From NCBI GenBank assembly GCA_933228895.1, contig OW121852.1, positions 59,748,872 through 59,812,871 of the forward strand: DNA of 64,000 nucleotides, given 5' to 3'. Origin of the DNA: Platycnemis pennipes (lineage: Eukaryota > Arthropoda > Insecta > Odonata > Platycnemididae). Below, piece after piece: positions 1 to 11,478 of this stretch. The position numbers were made by a program, and so were the translations under genes. How positions within the stretch are numbered: position 1 is the stretch's first letter; each line of letters begins with the position of its first letter. The notes under the pieces were generated by a model. The model made no database searches. It was not told the DNA's origin and saw nothing but the letters and a program-made list of their open reading frames with translations.

Positions 1-1104
1 ATCGAACCGAAATTTCACTCTTGCCTTTCTGTGGAAGTAGACTTTTATTATTAGCTGCTCCAGAGACGAAGGTTATTTTGCACCCTCTAACCAAAGATCT
101 TAATCTTAAACAATGGCATAATACATCGATGGCATCCATAACCTGGGTGGGATTCTGTCCCGCAACTTTTTTGTTGCCCGGGTAGCGTGTAGCCGACCTG
201 GATACCACGGCCGGCTTTTATCGTCCTCTTATTCCATAATCAATAATCCATAATATCTAGAATAGGTTTTCATGGAGTAACCATACTTTTATTAACATTC
301 CATTCGACCTCCAATCTTTTCTAACGTTATTTCTCTCTCTTCAGATCAGCGAATTTCTTATCTCTTTTCATTCTATCCAAAATATCTTCACTTTTTTTCC
401 TCCTCCTTCTCATTTATCTATCATTCGATCACCGATAAAGGACTTCAGTATCCCTTTGTCCCCAAGTGCCTTATCCATTCACCTACTTTGGCTCCTGATT
501 TCCTCCAACTGTGTCCTCTCACACCATGCTCAGCAATTCTTCATTCGCCCCCTTTCCGTTTCTTCATACCCACTATTCTATTCTACACCTACATCTCTTA
601 ACGACGATATCTTCTACACCCACTATTCTGCACCTGCATCTCTTAACGACGATCCTCATCATTGGCCATGCAATCCTAAGAATGGTTAACTGCATCTCTC
701 CATTCCACTCTTTTCTCTACTGAGTCTTTTTAGCCTTTTTAGCTATTACGTTTCATATCCCGTATAACTTGACCTATTTTATTTACCCTCGATCTTCCTC
801 GTTGTGTTTTTCCTTTAATCATGCTCCTTAAAAAAAAGGTTAACCCTCAAAGTGTGGTCTATCCATCTGGAGCTTGCCTTCCTAGTTGTAATATACATTG
901 TTCTATCCTTCTGCTAACTATTTTATTTCTAATATAATTTCTCCATTTGATCTTCAGCATACGCCTCTATCACCAGGTTTCAAACGACTCTACTCTCTTC
1001 TACTCCAGCTTTCCGAAAGTCCATGTCTCCGAGCTTTATAGTGCAACACTTCAAACGAATGGTTTCACGTACTGTTTATTGGAAATTTTGTTTTTCTATA
1101 CGAT
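1..1104. other. Unassigned sequence with a short tandem duplication
   Basis: No gene or known repeat is recognised. The plus strand is pyrimidine-rich from about 300 to 900. At 568-617 and 618-653 there is an imperfect tandem duplication: a unit containing CCCACTATTCT followed by ATCTCTTAACGACGAT occurs twice, the second copy about 5 bases shorter between the two motifs. The overlapping small open frames here simply read through this duplication in two phases and show no domain. Confidence 0.5.
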
Positions 1105-1212
1105 GTCCACTCAGTCACTCAGTGATCTTCCCGAAGAGTAGTTTGACAGGTGAGCGTATAGCTTATCCTGTATTAGGCACTTGGCGTGTGAAATTTACAC
1201 ATTCAGGATAGT
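1105..1212 (-). repeat. SINE-A, 3' fragment
   Basis: On the minus strand this matches the 3' half of the tRNA-derived SINE seen complete at 20.27-20.55 kb: the CATTCAGG/GTGTGAAAT stretch, the GGTGAGC...CACCTGTCA stretch and the ATCACTGAGTGA tail occur in the same order. The tRNA-like head is missing, so this is a truncated copy. It abuts an RTE LINE fragment on its higher-coordinate side. Confidence 0.65.
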
Positions 1213-1228
1213 CATATGAGATCTCCCA

Positions 1229-1530
1229 TTGACACTTGTCCCTCGAAGATTGTCTTCATCAGATTTTCGTCGCAACACATGGCCGATAGAATTTATCCGT
1301 TTCCTTTCTAAGGTTTTCAGAAGACTTATCTTTCCCTTTAAACTTCTTCAGGTCTCTTTGACAAAAATTTGGGCGATCCATTTTATCTTCATATTGTGTA
1401 GAAACACATTCCGAATGCTTCCAGCCTTGGCATTTTCTCTGCTGTTATAGTTCTTGCCGTCAAATCATTGAAAATTGTGCTCCAGTTGTATGTGTCAATG
1501 AGCTGTTTCCTTACTTGTGTAAACTACAGT
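1229..1530 (-). mobile_element. RTE-type LINE fragment (C-terminal part)
   Basis: The minus strand encodes a frameshifted remnant of the same C-terminal region that is better preserved at 11.0-11.3 kb: a tract like AGSIRNVFLHNMKIKWI, then KETLKKFKGK, then a conserved block on GDCL-type codons (GATTGTCTTCATCAGA on the plus strand occurs in both). In RTE-clade non-LTR retrotransposons this lies downstream of the reverse transcriptase core. Stops and frameshifts show it is dead. It is one of five such pieces in the window. Confidence 0.65.
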
Positions 1531-2224
1531 TTCAATTTTTTGAAATAATAGCAGAGAAAATATCTTTCCAGTAAAACACACATCTTCTGTATTCCAAGTT
1601 ATTGATTCAAAACTGGAAACCATTCAGAAAATTACATGCATTCTGAATTCTTCCATTCTCACATTAAGAATTCACCGTTGACTTTAAATAACAATCAACA
1701 CGTCCTAAGATATCTGGGTTAGGGGAGAACATATATCCGCCTTCATTTTCCTGTAATTTTCTCAGCCAGCCAATAAAAACGTCAGTCTCAGTTATAAACC
1801 AAGATGATATGAAAATAACCAATGACGCAGAAGGCAAATATATTTATATATATTCCATGAGACTTCATTTTATTTAGATTATAAAAACAAAAATTTCCCA
1901 GGAAATTGTGGATAGGGGACCTATATTTTGGAATGGAAGGAGAGTGAATTTGCTTCAAGCAACAGGACAGAATCATATTTTGCTACGCAGACGGTTAAAT
2001 AGCATACCTACGCTAAGAGATAAATATATCTATGAGTGCATTTTATCCTATATGGATATCAAGACCACAGATGAACTCAAAGATCGTGTTTAAGTAAAAA
2101 ATAGATACAATGTTCAGGGGAAATTTCCATGCATCAAGACGAAGAGTAATTAAATATAACAAGTTAAGAGTTCTGAAAATATGCTTAGTTACTGCGCAAA
2201 AAATCTTACAAATTTCACTTTCAC
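1531..2224. other. Unassigned sequence
   Basis: Only short overlapping open frames on both strands (about 60 codons) are present, with no recognisable domain. No repeat or RNA gene is seen. Confidence 0.4.
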
Positions 2225-2504
2225 ATCATTCAATCAGTTTTCAACCCGAAGGTTGCTTTTTTGATAGGTGAGGATAGAGCTCACCCCGTTGGCACGCCAT
2301 TAGAGTGTGAAATCAATACATTCAGGGTAGGGGGGCCAGCTCCTTTTTCTGGGCCACCTGCGATGAAGTTCTGACACACATAATGCCAAATCGCGAGGAT
2401 TTTAAGTGTGGCTATCCAGAAAAGCTTCAGTCCGGGATTAAAACCCGAGTCCCTCCGGTCCATAGCCCAGCGCTCCAACCGCTAGACCGCCACGACCACT
2501 TCTC
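2225..2504 (-). mobile_element. SINE-A (tRNA-derived), near full length
   Basis: Read on the minus strand it opens with a tRNA-like head: an A-box-like TCTAGCGGTTGGAGCG and a B-box-like GGGTTTTAATCCC (plus-strand 2433-2447), the internal RNA polymerase III promoter of tRNA-derived SINEs. The tRNA-unrelated body follows, with GGCCC..GGGAGCTGGCCCCCC-like sequence, ACCCTGAATG, the ACACTCTAATGGCGTGCC stretch and a tail near GAATGATTG. Order and wording match the plus-strand copy at 20.27-20.55 kb. The B box has drifted from the GGTTCRANNCC consensus. Confidence 0.8.
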
Positions 2505-4119
2505 TTTCTCATACATCTAATAAAAAAGTGATTATCAGGTTCTTAAGCAATAAGTGTAAGGACCTTGAAAGGGAAAAAAACGCCTATACCTTTATTATTA
2601 CGAGTTACAAACAGAGCTTCTATGAAATAAACTGCGTTCGAGGATGAAATGATCAAAATACAGTAATTCTCAGCCAAGAATATTAGAGGCCGCGAAATAA
2701 ATATTCTTTTGCTGAAACTAATGTCGAATAATGAAACTAATGATGAGCAGCTCTTCATAATAAAACCTAAATAACAGAACTTCACCTTCCTTAGGCTGTT
2801 GTGAAATTTTAGGTACACAGCATTCAACTGCAGCCAGCCTTATTTCTACACAGACGGCCGGGCTTCACTTATATCCGGAAAAGTTGTGGATTCCTTCGTG
2901 AGAACCAATTAATTTCATAGATAAGTATGGAAGAAAAGTCCCTACAAGATTGAATCATAGTTTTTAAGGGACCATTCATATTTTATTCGCCAATAAAGGG
3001 GGAAACGGGGTCGATCCAACCATAAAGATGGACTATTGACAGGGGAAGTAGGGGGTTCAACCTTTCGTTACGTTGGAAAAATACATTTATACATTAATTC
3101 CATATTCAAATAATAATGTTGATACCCATTATAATCAGAGACTAAATAAAAGCATTAATAAATAAAGAAGAATTGTACAAAGAATGTCTGCTCTATCCCT
3201 CACTAAGCAGAGAAGGTTGATAGGTGGCGTTACGCATTTTATGGTAAGTTCTTAGAGAATGTTACGAAGCGTTAAATGAAAGGATAAGATTGAAAAAATT
3301 GTAAATCTGCGTTATTTAATATATTAATGACCCCTAACGTATGTTTAGAGCAGTTTCCGATGTAAAGTATCTTATCTCTTCTTTTTTTGCTTTTATCTAA
3401 CATCTCCCATCAAAATTATATCAAAATTAAATTAAAATTACTATCCTTTCTCTCTTTTTCTCGCCTACCCAGGATTCTAACTTTGATTAGTCTTCAGGAT
3501 TTCTATCTCTCAAATTACCGCAAACAATCTTCGTTTCTCATCCCTTTGCTCAACACTTGGTCCTCTTTACTGTTCATCTCATTTCATCCATTCTCAACTT
3601 GAAATCACACAAATGATCCAGAAATGTTAGGCACAGAGTCACAAAAGAGCGAGCCTTTGCATTGAGAAGGAATCGAACACAGGTACTCACAATGCTGAGC
3701 GAAAGCCTATACGATACAAGAAAAAGCTGAAGAAACTGCTCCTCTAAAGTTCCTTGATTATATTTATCTTAATCTTATTAAAACACGTATATCAATTGTT
3801 TCAACTCGATGTTAGTTCTACTGTTCGTAAGAGATGCGTTGCCAGCTATCTTCTTCTCATTATGTGAGAGTTTATGTTACCTAATTTAGAAATTTAAAGA
3901 ACCGGCATCAGTCTATGCAATATAGTTTTACTTTTTTCTCAAACAACCTCATTGCATAATTTTCCATCCCCATTTGCCCTCATATTTTGGAAGGCAGAAA
4001 AGATAAACACTGATGAGTAATGTAATTCACCCGGCGTCAGAAATGAAACACTGAGCATTAAATATTTTCTATTCCCTACCCTGGCGATCTCTTACTCGCA
4101 AAATCCGGGTAGCATTTCA
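2505..4119. other. Unassigned AT-rich sequence
   Basis: No gene, recognised repeat or RNA is visible. The open frames at 2543-2827 (minus, 94 codons) and 3387-3602 (plus, 71 codons) have no recognisable domain, and their codon content is what random AT-rich DNA would give. Confidence 0.4.
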
Positions 4120-4580
4120 TTTCCACCCATCCAGAGAGAAAAATGACGCACGAGAGGAGCTGGTGGAAGTCCCTCAGCCCTTAAAAAGCCACCCTCTCCA
4201 ACCCCAATCCACGCCAGTCATCGCCACGAATCCCTCACTTTCCCTTTACGAAGAGGAAAGAGATGAACCAGAAAGGAGGCCGTCCTCCTCAGCATGGTAG
4301 GACGATCGACGATTTTTGAGGAGGAGAGGGAGTGTGTCTTGGACCCCTTGGGCTCCCTTAACGTGGGTCCCAAACGAAAGGGCCAACGGGGAATCTTCAA
4401 AGAAATAAATTCGACGTAGGGAGGACAATGCGCACGGGAAGAATGACGGGATGAAAAAGAGGCGGAACAAGATGTCCCTGGTTCAACAAGAAGAAGAAGA
4501 AGAATAGGCGACCTCTTTCCTATCACAGGGAGAATAAAAGTTGGAAAGAGGGTCAAGGTTGTCAACGTCACATCGGATAT
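4120..4580. other. Purine-rich, GC-richer tract
   Basis: The plus strand becomes strongly purine-biased (GAGGAGGAGAGGGAG-type sequence and an AAGAAGAAGAAGAAG run near 4488-4503), and GC content is higher than in the surroundings. Overlapping minus-strand open frames of 117 and 74 codons arise only because the complementary pyrimidine strand lacks stop codons. Their Leu/Ser/Pro-rich products show no domain. Similar tracts recur at 7.0, 16.3, 41.4 and 45.8 kb. Confidence 0.5.
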
Positions 4581-4896
4581 AATTTGGGGAGAACATGCGT
4601 TTCAAAGGTGGAACTACAAAAGTGAAGATTTCGTGAAAACCATTCAAGGGAATTTCTCAAGTCCATAAGTTTACATATTACATCGGCACCATCTACATAA
4701 TACCCTACAAGTTACCATAAAGGTGAGTGGCAGGGTGAATGTGGAAACTGTCTGCGAAAAAAAAATCACAAACAGAAGCGCTCTTATTGCTAATTAATCC
4801 AAAATAAGATTAATTCGAGGTAATTTACTGGTTATCACCTGCCTAAACTTCTTCAAATTAGTCTTCTTTCTGGATATTTACTGAGAAGAAAGACAA
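4581..4896. other. Unassigned sequence
   Basis: Nothing recognisable. Confidence 0.35.
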
Positions 4897-5045
4897 CGCA
4901 TGGATAAACTGCATGTTCTTTTCCCATCCTTATTTTCTTCTCTTCAACGTGTATCCAGCATTTTTCCTCCCCTTACGGCCACCAATATTCTCATTTTCCT
5001 GCTGTGTTCTCCGGTAACTTTTTCATTATGTTAGTTGTCTTCACT
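4897..5045 (+). repeat. Dispersed repeat, copy 1
   Basis: This segment is a diverged direct repeat of 5762-5960. Both run TGGA.AAA.TGCAT..TCTTTTCC, then CGTGTATCCAGC or CGTATACCCAGC, TTCCTC, CCTTACGGC.ACC, ATTCTCATTTTCCTGCTG or ATTCCCATTTTACTGCTG. No terminal structure or coding capacity is seen, so the class is unknown. Confidence 0.55.
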
Positions 5046-5761
5046 TCGAATATACTTTAGCTGGCTAAAGACAATTCAATCAAAACCGATAGTTTGAAGG
5101 AAAGTGAAGGATATTTTATTTGATTAGCTCTTCACTTACATAAATCATTGTTCATTCAAAACAACAATAAATAATTCCATAAAACTTTCTGAGTAGAGTA
5201 AAATTGTATGAATTTGATGTTCTTGTGGAACCTTATGTCAGGCTAACGATTGTAATAGGGACTTTAATTTTCGGCCAATTCCAGAATGAAAGCTTTTGTA
5301 ATTTGGTATTATAAGATAAAAAACCACTACAGAGACTGCTTCATGTCCAAACCAACACAAATGCCCAGGAAATAAATGTTATGCAGTCATGGGCCTGAGA
5401 GAGTTAAAAACTATTTTTAAAAGCTGGAAGGCATGTGCATGGCAGAGGAAGTAAGAGGGGGACGAGTGACCAGCGTTCTACTTCGTGAGAGCTGTACGGA
5501 ACAATGAAATCAATAACCCAAAGAGAAACTCTATCGGATTCCTTTCCATTATTTGACATTAACAACGACATGGTTCCCTTCAAAAGAGCTTTATCCCAAA
5601 AGAGTAAGCATAGAGATTTATTCATAAAATCATGTTTTATTTTTCTGATCGTGTTCATGGGTATCAAAACAAAGGCGTCCTAAAACGGCCGGCTAAAGCA
5701 AAGAATTCAAGAGAAAGGCAAGGGTACCCTGACACAAGAATTGAAAAACGTTTGAGGATAA
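5046..5761. other. Unassigned sequence between repeat copies
   Basis: No recognised gene. Minus and plus open frames at 5404-5667 and 5632-5928 overlap and show no domain. Confidence 0.35.
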
Positions 5762-5960
5762 AATTCCATTATGGACAAAATGCATACTCTTTTTCCAGCC
5801 TTTTATCTTCCACGTATACCCAGCGTTCTTCCTCTCCTTACGGCTACCGACATTCCCATTTTACTGCTGAGGTCACTTTTTCGGTTTTTTCCCCCAGTTT
5901 TTTTCAACGCCATCGTATATCACCGTGACTAGCTATGTCCTTAACTTTTGCGCTAGTAGC
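5762..5960 (+). repeat. Dispersed repeat, copy 2
   Basis: Direct-orientation partner of 4897-5045, sharing the CCTTACGGCTACC core and the TACTGCTG block. The two diverge by perhaps a quarter of positions, judged by eye. The class is unknown. Confidence 0.55.
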
Positions 5961-6396
5961 ATCACATTTCACATTATGAATCCTTGTCTTCCTGCCTATT
6001 CTTTTATTTAAAATGCTTCCGTCGATTAAGGTACCTAGGCTTGGAAGAACATAGAACACCATTCAAATTCTGATTGCAGCAGGATAAACGTATCTTTCAT
6101 GCCAATTTATTCTATTAACGCCACATAAATTCATGTGGAAAGAGGTTCTTCCCGATTAAATACCAAAATATGTATTTCTAAAAGGAAACACAACAGGTTC
6201 GAAAGAGCAAAACTCACATTCATGTATTTAGATCCTATAATTACTTTATTTTACATTGAAGGATTCGGCAAACCTTGTGGATTGAATAAGTAGGGAAAAC
6301 AGGGAGACACATCCTATAGTTTAATCCCTATGTTTACCATATTTCACTAGCGACTATTTTTCCTCGTACTCCTTTTATGGCTAAGATCACTCGAAA
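5961..6396. other. Unassigned sequence
   Basis: Nothing recognisable apart from a short G-rich run near 6398-6409 at the edge of the next SINE. Confidence 0.35.
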
Positions 6397-6680
6397 GGGG
6401 GGGCGGGGCGGTATAGCTGTTAGAATACTAGCCTCTCATCGGGAAGGCTCGGGTGGACAATTCCGACACAGGATTTTTTTTTAATTGGTAAACTATCCTC
6501 TATTTGAGGGTTTTGTGGAGGACAATTGTGTACAGTACTCCGTCCGTCTGATGGGACGCTAAGTCGTGGTCCCGTTGGAGTTTTTTCGTAAAGAGCATGG
6601 GTTCGGCGTTTATCTTAGGATTAGATAAGGTTAGTTGGTATGACGTGACATTATCCATCGATGAAACAACTAACTAACCG
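6397..6680 (+). mobile_element. SINE-B (second tRNA-derived family), degraded
   Basis: A tRNA-like head (GGCGGTATAGCTGTTAGAATAC, B-box-like GGGTGGACAATTCC) is followed by the family-specific body GTACAGTACTCCGTCCGTC, GGACGCTAAG, CGTGGTCCC..TTGG, and ends in an AACTAACTAAC tail. The full-length reference copy is on the minus strand at 22.34-22.68 kb. The B box departs from consensus, so this copy is probably transcriptionally dead. Confidence 0.75.
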
Positions 6681-6959
6681 ATACTTAAGGCATTGCACGT
6701 TTTTTTTTCAAAACTATAGACGGCAACATAGTCTCCGAGCGAATAATGAAAACGTTAACACACTAAACCAAAGCGAGGAGGGATCATTACTCTTCACTCT
6801 ACTTTCAAGGAGTTATTGACGACATTTCACCATATAGATGGGAAATGATGTCCTATAATGGGTTAAGATCACTTTGGAACTCACGGAAAATGCGCACTGG
6901 ACAAGAGAAAACAAACAGGTACCAAAGCCAAACAAAAGGTAACGGAGATTTAAAAAAAA
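6681..6959. other. Unassigned sequence
   Basis: Nothing recognisable. Confidence 0.3.
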
Positions 6960-7430
6960 AAACTCATTAAAATTTCAGTGGAGAAAAGAGAAAGGCTTCT
7001 TCCTTTGCCATACTACGATTATAGGCAGCGAAGGAGGAAGAAGAGTTGCAGACGGATGAATGACGAGGCAGAATAATATCGACGAACGTGAAGGAGAGAA
7101 GGGAAAAGGAAAGGAGAAGGACATATATGAAGGAGATAAAGTGATGGGAATAAATTGGCTCGCCGAAAGGAGCTGAGGGCACGGTTCTTCAAGGGTGAAA
7201 AAGAACCCGGATTTACGGCACGGAATGAGGAGAATGGAAGCGGGGGTGGACCCGTAAGGGAGAAGAAACGTCCTGTGGACAGAGAAAGAGCGATGAGGGG
7301 AGAGATATTCCTCGGCCCTCTCCAACTTCCTTGACCGTGATCGTCATTCGCGTTGAATTCCTTCGTGCGCATTTCGGTGGAAGTGTGTCAAGAGAGGGAA
7401 AGATAAAAGCCAACAAAGAAAAGTACTAGT
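6960..7430. other. Purine-rich, GC-richer tract
   Basis: The plus strand is dominated by G and A (GAAGGAGGAAGAAGAG and similar), with several CpGs. Four mutually overlapping minus-strand open frames of 67-117 codons coexist in different phases, the signature of a stop-poor pyrimidine strand rather than of coding sequence. Confidence 0.5.
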
Positions 7431-8269
7431 GGGCGAGGATAGGAGATGTTGGTGAAACTTCCAAGTGAGGCAGAAAAAGTGAATGTAGGACGGAGTAAAT
7501 GGAAGTATGAATCTGAAGGCTACGACCGAGTTGTGGTTGGGAGCAAACTACTATGAAGATGTATTGAAAATTACAAATAAATTCTCATTGATAAACTGCC
7601 ACTGCTATTTTGTACATAGGTACACTTCCATAACTATTTCATTCCAAAAACCAGGAAACTACTAAAAACTATTCTTCCACTAAGGATGAACGTGCAAAGA
7701 TTTCGCGAAGAGTTATAGACAATAATACCAATAACCTCTAAAAGTAATAATAATTGATTAGAAGCAACATTTATGGGGTATACGAAATACCAAATTCCAA
7801 AAGGCAGTATCTCACGGCAAGTAGAGCCGGGACAGGTGTACCTCGAGGAGGGGTCTAACATTTTCATGGGTTGGTGGAGGAGTGACGAGCGTTCCTTGAG
7901 GGGAACAAAGAAGACGACCACCAGGGGCCAATCGATGGGCTTTTGGGGGTAGAAGAGTGCAGAGGCCTCCTAAATAATAGATGCTGCGAGGTATGCGGAG
8001 GTGGACGGCCCGACTCCGCGGTGGCAGTGACAGGGGCTCGAGGGAATGACGGGAGGCGAGTAAAAGAAGAGGACACCTTTGTGAGGAAAGCGACGGCGTC
8101 GAGAGGAGACGGCCACGGAGAAGAGGAAACCTAGAAAATCCAGACCGTCAAAGCCACTTCACCGAGGGACGATTTTTTAAATTAGGGAAACACTCAAATA
8201 AGGTAAGCAAATTATAGAATGACCACGCAGAAAATTAAATAATTTTCTGCACGAGCACGACTATAGCAA
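7431..8269. other. Unassigned sequence with a GC-rich island
   Basis: No recognised gene. About 7860-8130 is GC-rich with several CpGs and has open frames on both strands (plus 7943-8134, minus 7864-8076), neither with a recognisable domain. Confidence 0.35.
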
Positions 8270-8690
8270 CAAATGTATACAAAAAGACGGGACTTATGAG
8301 AGACAATGAAAAAAGAGATGCAAAGGCTGGAAGCATTTAAAGTGTGGTGCTACAAGAATGACGAAAATAAAATGTATCGACCAAGTGACAAACAAAAATG
8401 TCCTGAGCAGAGTGGGAAAGAAGAGAAGTCTGCTGAAAACTTTGAACAAAAGACAACTTAATCGGCCACATGACACTATGGCCTGATAAAGACAATCGTC
8501 GAGGGAAAAGTAAACGGGAGGTATGGCAAAAATGGCCTCATATAAAATATATAGAGCAAGAAATGAAGAATGTGCAAAAATAACTATGTGTATATAGAGA
8601 GGTTAGCTGATAGGAGAATCTAATGGAGAGCTGAGTAAAACCAATCTTAGGATTGTTGACTGATGATGATGTTGATGAGCATAAAAATAT
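8270..8690 (+). mobile_element. RTE-type LINE 3' fragment
   Basis: The plus strand preserves, with frameshifts and stops, the RTE C-terminal series TMRDNEKR, EAFKVWCY, a VLSRVGKKRSLLKT-like stretch, then LIKTIVEGKVNGRYGK. It continues into the 3' UTR with ACCAATCTTAGGATTGTTGAC and ends in a (GAT)n-like tail near 8664-8686. The same 3' terminus, inverted, occurs at 10.90 kb and 51.39 kb. This is a dead 5'-truncated copy. Confidence 0.75.
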
Positions 8691-9081
8691 TTGTACCGAT
8701 GATATCTTTGCATGACGCGAACGACTGAATGAAGTACATCATTTCTTGCTACGATAGATATATTTTATTAATCCACAAAAAAAGACCACTGCTGATGAGT
8801 AATAAGTTGTCTATTATTTAGGTTTTTATGGCTCTTCCAACATTTTGGGACCAGGTTATTTTTGAACCTCAATGGAATACAAAGATAAATTGATATCTAT
8901 GGGGGAAGTTGATTTAGACACTAAACGTGAATGTGAATATTACATGAAACGATCAGAGCCCTAGTTAGCAATTAAAATTAACTGTAAAATAGATTAAAAA
9001 GATATGAAAATTACGTCATAACTAGAAAACAATTGCTCCCAAACACGAAAATTGCATCGGAAAACAATAGTAAGGATAAGA
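8691..9081. other. Unassigned sequence
   Basis: Nothing recognisable. Confidence 0.3.
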
Positions 9082-9462
9082 ATTAAGATTAGGGATGGGT
9101 CGGTTCGGTTCTTCGGTTCTCGGTTCCACCGGTTCTTGAGCTTAGAACCGGAACCGGAACCGAGGCCAAAAATAATCGGTACAGAAATAATTGGCGCGAA
9201 AACCAGTTGGAAACCTACTCACACTCCGAAAGTGGAGGCTTCATATTAAAACCTGGTGAAATAGTGTACTTAGATGCTTCAAAGTCGCGAATTATTCTAA
9301 TTCAGTCTCTGAAAATGATTATTGATTACCTTATCTTACCATTGAGCAATGCAAAGTAAGTGGTATATTAAGAACCGGAACCGAGAATCGGAACCGAGAA
9401 CCGAAGTTAAGAACCGAACCGGAACCGAAAAAAAGTGGAACCGACCCATCCCTAATTAAGAT
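9082..9462. mobile_element. hAT-type MITE with 8-bp target duplication
   Basis: The element occupies 9090-9454 (365 bp). Its ends are inverted repeats beginning TAGGGATGGGTCGGTTC, which fits the YARNG start typical of hAT elements. It is flanked by a perfect 8-bp duplication ATTAAGAT at 9082-9089 and 9455-9462. Inside each end lie iterated GGTTC/GAACCG units (GAACCGGAACCGGAACCG on one side, repeated GAACCGAGAA on the other), probably transposase-binding repeats. There is no transposase, and the small open frame across it only translates the iterations. The intact flanks suggest a fairly recent insertion. Confidence 0.92.
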
Positions 9463-10902
9463 GATACCAAAAAAACAGGGAACCCTGATTTAAAAATTCA
9501 TTTAAAAAACTATTGTTAAACAAACTGAAGAATTGTTTTTGAACAAGATTATTCAATTTAAATATAGGTAGATAATATCGACCAAAGGGAAAAATATATC
9601 AATTTAGCAGTCAGTGGCAGATATTCCACAACTCGAAAAACTTGAGTCAAAAGAAAAAACTTAAGTTACATTCATTAGTTCGTCATTAACAGTCCAAAGA
9701 ATGAACACGAAAAAACTGAGATGCAATTATGAAGAAACCTATGACGGAATGCAAAAAAGTACCTCAGCTGCAAGACGATGACCACATCCATCACTACAAT
9801 TTAAGATGAGAAAAGCATCGTAGCAAATCAAATGAATGTTTTTTCTTAGGTGACACTGGACGCTTTATGCATGTTTTTCGTTGAGTTCCACAAGTTTCCA
9901 GGAAGAAAGAGATTCAACAACACTTAAAAGACACACTAATGAGGTTAATTAGTCCTAATGGTTGTCATCAATTTGCTACTCACTCTAGAGTTCGAGACGT
10001 GATTACCTGGAATTCGAGACTTATCGACGAAGACTTGGCGTCTTCGACGTTTTTTTCATACACGCAAGGAGGGAAATAATTGAGTGACATCAATGGGAGC
10101 AGGTGGAGAATTATGTGTGGTGATGAAAATACCCGTTCTCTCGCTCGGAAGAATCATTGCAGCCAAGCGCGGCATTTCTGAACTCGAAGCAGGAAGAAAA
10201 GTAGTGATGCCAATTCACAAGAAGGATTCACAAGATGCCATTCCACATTTCAAGGCTTTGCCAAAGAGGTAAAAACCATCCAGCATCAGAGAAGTAAAAA
10301 TGCTTTTTACGCTTTTCCACCATATATTCCTCCATCAACTATATTTTGTGACATTTCCGCCACCTTGGAAAGATTTTAAATGCAAATAAACAAAAGCCTC
10401 TCTCTGTACTGGGATTATATTGTATTGGGATCAGAAAGCTAGATCCTAAGAACAGCGTCGTGGTTTTTTGGAATGGAAAAATTGACAATTGTCACTTTGC
10501 GAGACACTTGAAAGGGTATCGTCACTGCTCCTGTCCTGGATACTTTTCCACAAATTGCAGGAGACGTATTTCGAATGGCTACGTAAGAATACCTGGAAAT
10601 TATAGCTTATCAAAAGGATTTAACTTTAATCAAAGTCAAACTCATCCCCTCCCACTCCCATATCTGGATAACAACCCCGCTTAACCTCCACCCCAACTCC
10701 TCGTCTTCTCCAGGCTGACTATACCCATCCGGACCTGATCTTCAATAGTCCTCAACTTCTGTTTGCCGCACCCCATATCCTTTACTCACTACCTTAAGTC
10801 TATTTTTCTTTTGGCACTATGTATATGTATAATAACACATCGATGTTTTGATTGACGTTTTATAATGCATCGGCTATTGGATTGGCTACTTACTTTTTCT
10901 TC
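9463..10902. other. Unassigned sequence
   Basis: No recognised gene or repeat. Short plus-strand open frames at 10084-10272 and 10460-10684 have no identifiable domain. Confidence 0.35.
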
Positions 10903-11478
10903 ATCATCATGGGTCAACAATCCTAGGATTGGTTTGACCCAGCCCTCCACTCGATTCTTCTATCGGCCAACCTCTTCATATTAACGTATTTCCTCTATTT
11001 CACGTCCTTTACGACCTGTTATATGTAACTCATCCGAGGCCTGCCTTTTCCATTCTTCCCGTTCACTTTTTCTTCGACGATTGTCTTCATCAGACCATCG
11101 TGTCTTAAGATATGGCCGATTTGGTTGTCCCGTATTCTTTTTATAGTTTTCAGCAGACTTCTCTTTTCTCCCACTCTTCTTAGGACTTCTTCATTTGTCA
11201 CTCGGCCGATCCGTTTTATCTTCATCATTCTTCGATAGCACCATATTTCGAATGCTTCCACCCTTTTCTTCTCCATTGCTGCCATCGTCCATGCCTCACT
11301 GCCATAAATAAACATGCTCCAGATATAATACGTTTAATAAACTGCTTCCTTACTTCCAAGCTTGTATTTATGCTTGCTTCGTGCATCGTCGGTTACTCTG
11401 CTTCTCAGGTAGCAGAACTCTTTCACCTCTTTTAGTTTATGTTTTCCTACTCTGAGCTTAAAGCCACCGAGTGCGTCC
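10903..11478 (-). mobile_element. RTE-type LINE 3' fragment, best preserved copy
   Basis: Read on the minus strand, about 11475 down to 10903. An upstream frame carries KEVKEFCYLRSRVTDD, a block typical of RTE C-termini. After a short disrupted stretch comes a 98-codon open frame (11315-11019) reading YGSEAWTM, VEAFEIWCYRRMMKI, NEEVLRRVGEKRSLLKTI, GHILRHDGL and KGRPR. These are characteristic of the region after the reverse transcriptase in RTE-clade LINEs. The 3' UTR ends AATCCTAGGATTGTTGACCC followed by ATGATGATG. Endonuclease and reverse transcriptase core are absent, so it is a 5'-truncated dead copy. Confidence 0.85.

Noticed and set aside
6975..7416. Four overlapping minus-strand frames of up to 117 codons
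   Set aside because: Several phases are open simultaneously in a purine-rich tract, so there is no evidence of coding.
9052..9249. Arg/Pro/Glu-repeat peptide (EPEPEPRP)
   Set aside because: It is the translation of the GAACCG iterations at the end of the hAT MITE.
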